Shown piece after piece: positions 14,963-17,406 of a stretch of 17,406 bases of DNA (positions are counted from its first letter, which is position 1; each line of letters begins with the position of its first letter). Origin of the DNA: Planctomycetaceae bacterium (lineage in GTDB: Bacteria > Planctomycetota > Phycisphaerae > Phycisphaerales > SM1A02); contig JAIYBS010000187.1 in the NCBI GenBank assembly GCA_027488415.1, forward strand, positions 1-17,406, given 5' to 3'. The position numbers were made by a program, and so were the translations under genes. Under the pieces are notes generated by a model. That model saw only the letters and a program-made list of their open reading frames with translations, was not told where the DNA came from and made no database searches.

Positions 14963-16834
14963 TCAGCGCGGCGCGAGGACGCGGACGTCGGAGAGCATCT
15001 GGTCGAACGACGGGTCGCGGGTGATGCCCCGGATGCGCGCGGGGTCGAACATCAGCACCGTGGCGTAGTGCGCGATCGGGAGGATCGGCATGTCCCGCTC
15101 CATGATCATGCGCTCGGCCTCGGCGAGCGTCCGCAGCCGAGCGGCCGGGTCCGCCTCCGCCGCGGCGCGGTCGAGCAGCGCGTCGTACTCCGCGCACGAG
15201 TAGCCGCGGTCGTTGTTGCCGTCGGTCGAGCGGCTGAGCTCGAGGAAGGTGCGCGGGTCGTCGTAGTCGCCGTACCAGCCGCCGCGCGCGACCATGAAGT
15301 TGCCCTTCTGCAGGTCGTCCTTCGCCGCCTTCGGGTCCTTCGAGCGCAGCTCGACGCCGACGCCGAGCTCGCGCCGCCACATGTCGCGGAGCGCGAGCGA
15401 CAGGTCGCGGTAGCGCGGGTTGTCCGAGGGATGCAGGATCTCGACCGTCGGGAACGGCTTGCCCTGCGCGTCCTCGGGCGCGCCGTCGCCGTCGCGGTCC
15501 TTCCAGCCGGCCTCGGCCAGCTCGCGGCGCGCACGGTCGGCGTCGAGGCGCAGCCCGGCCGGCGAGTCGTAGCCGGGCACGGATCCCGGGGGAACCAGGC
15601 ACCAGGCCGGCGGCTCGCCGAACCGGATCACGCGCTCGGCGAGGGCGGCCTTGTCGACGGCGAGCGCGAAGGCGCGCCGCACGCCGGGAATCGCGAACGG
15701 GTTCGGCGCGCCGCCCGGCAGGGTCGGCCGGCAGTTGAAGCTGAAGAAGTCGGTGCCGAAGTTCGGCACGAGGTGCACGTCGCGGCGCTCGTTCGCCGCG
15801 GGCGCCGGCAGCGCCGCGAGCGCCTCATCGACGGAGGCTCCCGACGCGAGGAGCTCGTCGTAGCGCGCGCGGTGCCGCGAGAGGTACGCGCGGGACTGCG
15901 CCACGAGCTCGGGCTTGTAGCCGACGCGCACGCTCTCGAGCCAGTCGGCGGCGCCGGACTCGAACGCGAGCACCGCCGTGTTCGGGTCCGCCATCGGCAC
16001 GATGTCGATCGTCGCGACCGCCTCCGACGCACGGTCCCAGTGCATCGGGTTGCGCACGAGCCGCATCCGGCGGCGGAACCGCCACTCCTCCACCGAGTAG
16101 CGGCCGTTGCTCACCAGGTTCCCCGGGCGGGTCCAGCGCGGGTCCGTGACGCGCCGCCCCGACTCGGCATCGAAGGACGAGAAGCGCTCCAGCGTCGGGC
16201 GGTGCACCGGCGACATCACCGGGAACGCCGCGAGCGAGAGGAAGTACGGGACCCGATCTCGCAGCGTCACCCGCAGCGTGCGGTCGTCGAGCGCCTCCGC
16301 GCGCACCGTCCGCGCCGCGAAGTCCTCGCATTCCCGCCAGGCCGCCTCCGCGCGCGCCGCGGTGCGCTCGCCCGCGGGCAGCGCGGCATGCGCCTTCAGC
16401 TGTGCCGCACGGAACGTCCAGAGCTCGCGGGCGCCGTCCACCTCCTCGAGGAACCCGGCGTAGTCGCTCGCGACGTCCGGCAGCATCGCGCGGCGCCAGC
16501 CGGCGACAAAGTCGCCCGCGGTCACCGGGTCGCCGTTCGACCATCGCGCGTCCGGGCGGAGCCGAAACGTCCACGTCCTCCCGTCGGGGGAGAGCTCCCA
16601 CGACTCGGCGACGCCCGGCCGGAACTGGCCGGGACGCGGATCGACCGCGACGAGCGTCTCGTGGATCGAGCGCCCGAGCCGGATGTCGTGCTGGTAGGTC
16701 ATCCGCTGCGGGTCGAGCGTGAACGCGTCGCTCGGCTGGACGAAGGTGAAGTCCGCGCGCGACGAGCCCCCCCCGAGCAGCGCCGCCGCGGCGAGGACCG
16801 CCGCGAGCAGGAGGGCCGGGACGAGGAGCTTCAT
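14963..16834 (-). CDS. oppA: ABC transporter substrate-binding protein, OppA type (SBP family 5)
   Basis: This 623-residue protein is a peptide-type solute-binding protein. Residues 1-27 form a signal sequence with no lipobox cysteine, so the mature protein is probably periplasmic and free. Family landmarks include SWELSPDGRTWTFRLRPDARWSNGDPVTAGDFV (78-110), DDRTLRVTLRDRVPYF (183-198), RNPMHWD (261-267), AFALAVDKAALAERVI (388-403) and GGWYGDYDDPRTFL (518-531). In the last, Asp523 aligns with the OppA Asp that holds the peptide N-terminus (motif W..DY..P). Two charged helical stretches, about 138-175 and 309-352, appear extra compared with E. coli OppA and account for the larger size. It converges on the oppB gene and likely delivers substrate to it. 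ATG 16834 is chosen by the signal peptide; upstream frame is non-coding-like. Confidence 0.92.
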   Translation of the reverse strand: MKLLVPALLLAAVLAAAALLGGGSSRADFTFVQPSDAFTLDPQRMTYQHDIRLGRSIHETLVAVDPRPGQFRPGVAESWELSPDGRTWTFRLRPDARWSNGDPVTAGDFVAGWRRAMLPDVASDYAGFLEEVDGARELWTFRAAQLKAHAALPAGERTAARAEAAWRECEDFAARTVRAEALDDRTLRVTLRDRVPYFLSLAAFPVMSPVHRPTLERFSSFDAESGRRVTDPRWTRPGNLVSNGRYSVEEWRFRRRMRLVRNPMHWDRASEAVATIDIVPMADPNTAVLAFESGAADWLESVRVGYKPELVAQSRAYLSRHRARYDELLASGASVDEALAALPAPAANERRDVHLVPNFGTDFFSFNCRPTLPGGAPNPFAIPGVRRAFALAVDKAALAERVIRFGEPPAWCLVPPGSVPGYDSPAGLRLDADRARRELAEAGWKDRDGDGAPEDAQGKPFPTVEILHPSDNPRYRDLSLALRDMWRRELGVGVELRSKDPKAAKDDLQKGNFMVARGGWYGDYDDPRTFLELSRSTDGNNDRGYSCAEYDALLDRAAAEADPAARLRTLAEAERMIMERDMPILPIAHYATVLMFDPARIRGITRDPSFDQMLSDVRVLAPR

Positions 16835-16840
16835 GGCAAC

Positions 16841-16846
16841 GGTATA
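16841..16846 (-). promoter_or_regulatory. Partial -10-like element TATACC of the oppA gene
   Basis: On the minus strand TATACC ends six bases before ATG 16834. It matches TATAAT at four positions but lacks the final T, so it is a weaker example of the pattern. It lies in a 57-base divergent region shared with the rightward gene starting at 16892. Confidence 0.35.
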
Positions 16847-16879
16847 GATCGGCGCCGCGCGGCCGGGGCGTGCAATCCG

Positions 16880-16885
16880 TAGACT
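16880..16885 (+). promoter_or_regulatory. -10-like element TAGACT of the GTG-started exported protein gene
   Basis: TAGACT ends six bases before GTG 16892. Its TAG is also the nearest in-frame stop, which limits the gene start. No Shine-Dalgarno sequence is present, which fits leaderless transcription. Confidence 0.5.
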
Positions 16886-16891
16886 TCGGCC

Positions 16892-17406
16892 GTGCGACCC
16901 GTCCATGCCGCCATCGCGATCCCGGCGCTCGCCTGCGCCGCGTGCTCGTCGCAGCCCGGGCCGTCCGCGATCGCGTTCGGGAAGGCCGACTACGACCGCG
17001 CGTTCGAGGCCGCGCTCGAGGCAGCGCGCGCCGACGGGCTCGAGCCGGTGGTCGCGGACCGCGCGCTCGGGGTGATCGAGACCGACGCCCGCACGGCGGG
17101 ATCGCTGCTCGAGCCGTGGCGGACCGACAACGCGGGGCTCGCGGACGGCGTCGCGCACACCGTCAACTTCGAGCGCCGCAGGGCACGCTTCGAATTCGTG
17201 CCCGAGGCGTTCGCCTCGCCAGTGCCGCAGGAGGGCGCGCGCTCCGAGGGCCCGGCCCTGCCCGGGTCCGAGCGTGCCGAGGGCCGCTTCGACCTCACCA
17301 AGTGGGACGGCACGATCGAGCTCCGCACCTGGGTGTTCGTCGATCGCGCATTCCGGCCGAACCAGCAGATCGGGCGCTGGACGTTCGGCCAGACCCGCTA
17401 CGCGAC
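16892..17406 (+). CDS. Exported or lipoprotein-like hypothetical protein, GTG start, 3'-truncated by the window edge
   Basis: An open frame runs from GTG 16892 to the right edge with no stop, giving 171 codons of an incomplete gene. An in-frame TAG at 16880-16882 closes it upstream and no ATG occurs in the visible part, so GTG 16892 is the most likely start. The N-terminus (MRPVHAAIAIPALACAACSSQPGP) looks like a signal peptide with a lipoprotein-like end, though neither cysteine has a canonical lipobox (Leu at -3). Next comes a helical domain with DYDRAFEAALEAARADGL, then a strand-like segment with VVADRALGVIETDARTAG and LLEPW, then a second section with DGTIELRTWVFVDRAF. The pattern resembles small exported domain proteins seen in planctomycete genomes, from memory only. 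Function is unknown. It is divergent from oppA. Confidence 0.75.
   Translation, partial: MRPVHAAIAIPALACAACSSQPGPSAIAFGKADYDRAFEAALEAARADGLEPVVADRALGVIETDARTAGSLLEPWRTDNAGLADGVAHTVNFERRRARFEFVPEAFASPVPQEGARSEGPALPGSERAEGRFDLTKWDGTIELRTWVFVDRAFRPNQQIGRWTFGQTRYA

Noticed and set aside
15488..15510. DRDGDG calcium-loop-like motif in the OppA-type protein (residues 446-451).
   Set aside because: A similar DxDGDG turn is common at this place in family 5 binding proteins and does not by itself mean a separate EF-hand or dockerin module.
1..17406. tRNA, rRNA, CRISPR array, insertion sequence or integrase attachment site.
   Set aside because: No intergenic space exceeds about 80 bases, no spaced direct repeats were seen, and no transposase or integrase motif appears in any frame examined.

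Overview
The window is very GC-rich, with nearly every third codon position G or C, and is packed with about 14 protein genes and almost no spacer DNA. I see no RNA genes, insertion sequences or CRISPR arrays. A Gram-negative-type (diderm) bacterium is likely: there is a Wzx/Wzy-type surface polysaccharide locus and a solute-binding protein without a lipobox cysteine. Codon use, gene style and the alanine-rich hypothetical proteins resemble high-GC Planctomycetota (Phycisphaerae-like), but this is an impression from the sequence and is not proven.

Region 1 (1-6370) is a surface polysaccharide (O-antigen-like) locus. A rightward operon carries the end of a probable flippase, a Wzy-like polymerase, a family 2 glycosyltransferase, a WbpV-like NDP-sugar 4-ketoreductase/epimerase and a WbpL/WecA-like initiating phosphoglycosyltransferase. 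Most of these genes overlap by 4 bases (ATGA). A leftward gene converging on them encodes a membrane-bound WbpM/FlaA1-type UDP-GlcNAc 4,6-dehydratase. Together the dehydratase, reductase and initiating transferase suggest a polymer started on UDP-QuiNAc or UDP-FucNAc.

Region 2 (6435-11485) continues the theme. It holds a Wzz-like two-membrane-segment coiled-coil protein followed after one base by a cytoplasmic GH57 alpha-glucanase, then a leftward AsnB-type glutamine amidotransferase (possibly amidating a uronic acid, as WbpS is proposed to do) and a divergent YbhN/LPG-synthase-like membrane protein.

Region 3 (11496-17406) changes topic. An 834-residue exported helical-repeat protein of unknown function overlaps an OppB-type permease by 4 bases. 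Facing that permease is a leftward OppA-type substrate-binding protein, and divergent from that is the start of a GTG-initiated exported hypothetical gene cut by the window edge. No oppC, oppD or oppF is present.

A repeated regulatory pattern stands out. The first gene of most transcription units has a TANNNT -10-like hexamer ending 6-7 bases before its start codon and lacks a Shine-Dalgarno sequence. This suggests leaderless transcription. Genes inside operons instead rely on overlapping stop/start codons, with one clear Shine-Dalgarno sequence before the WbpL-like gene.
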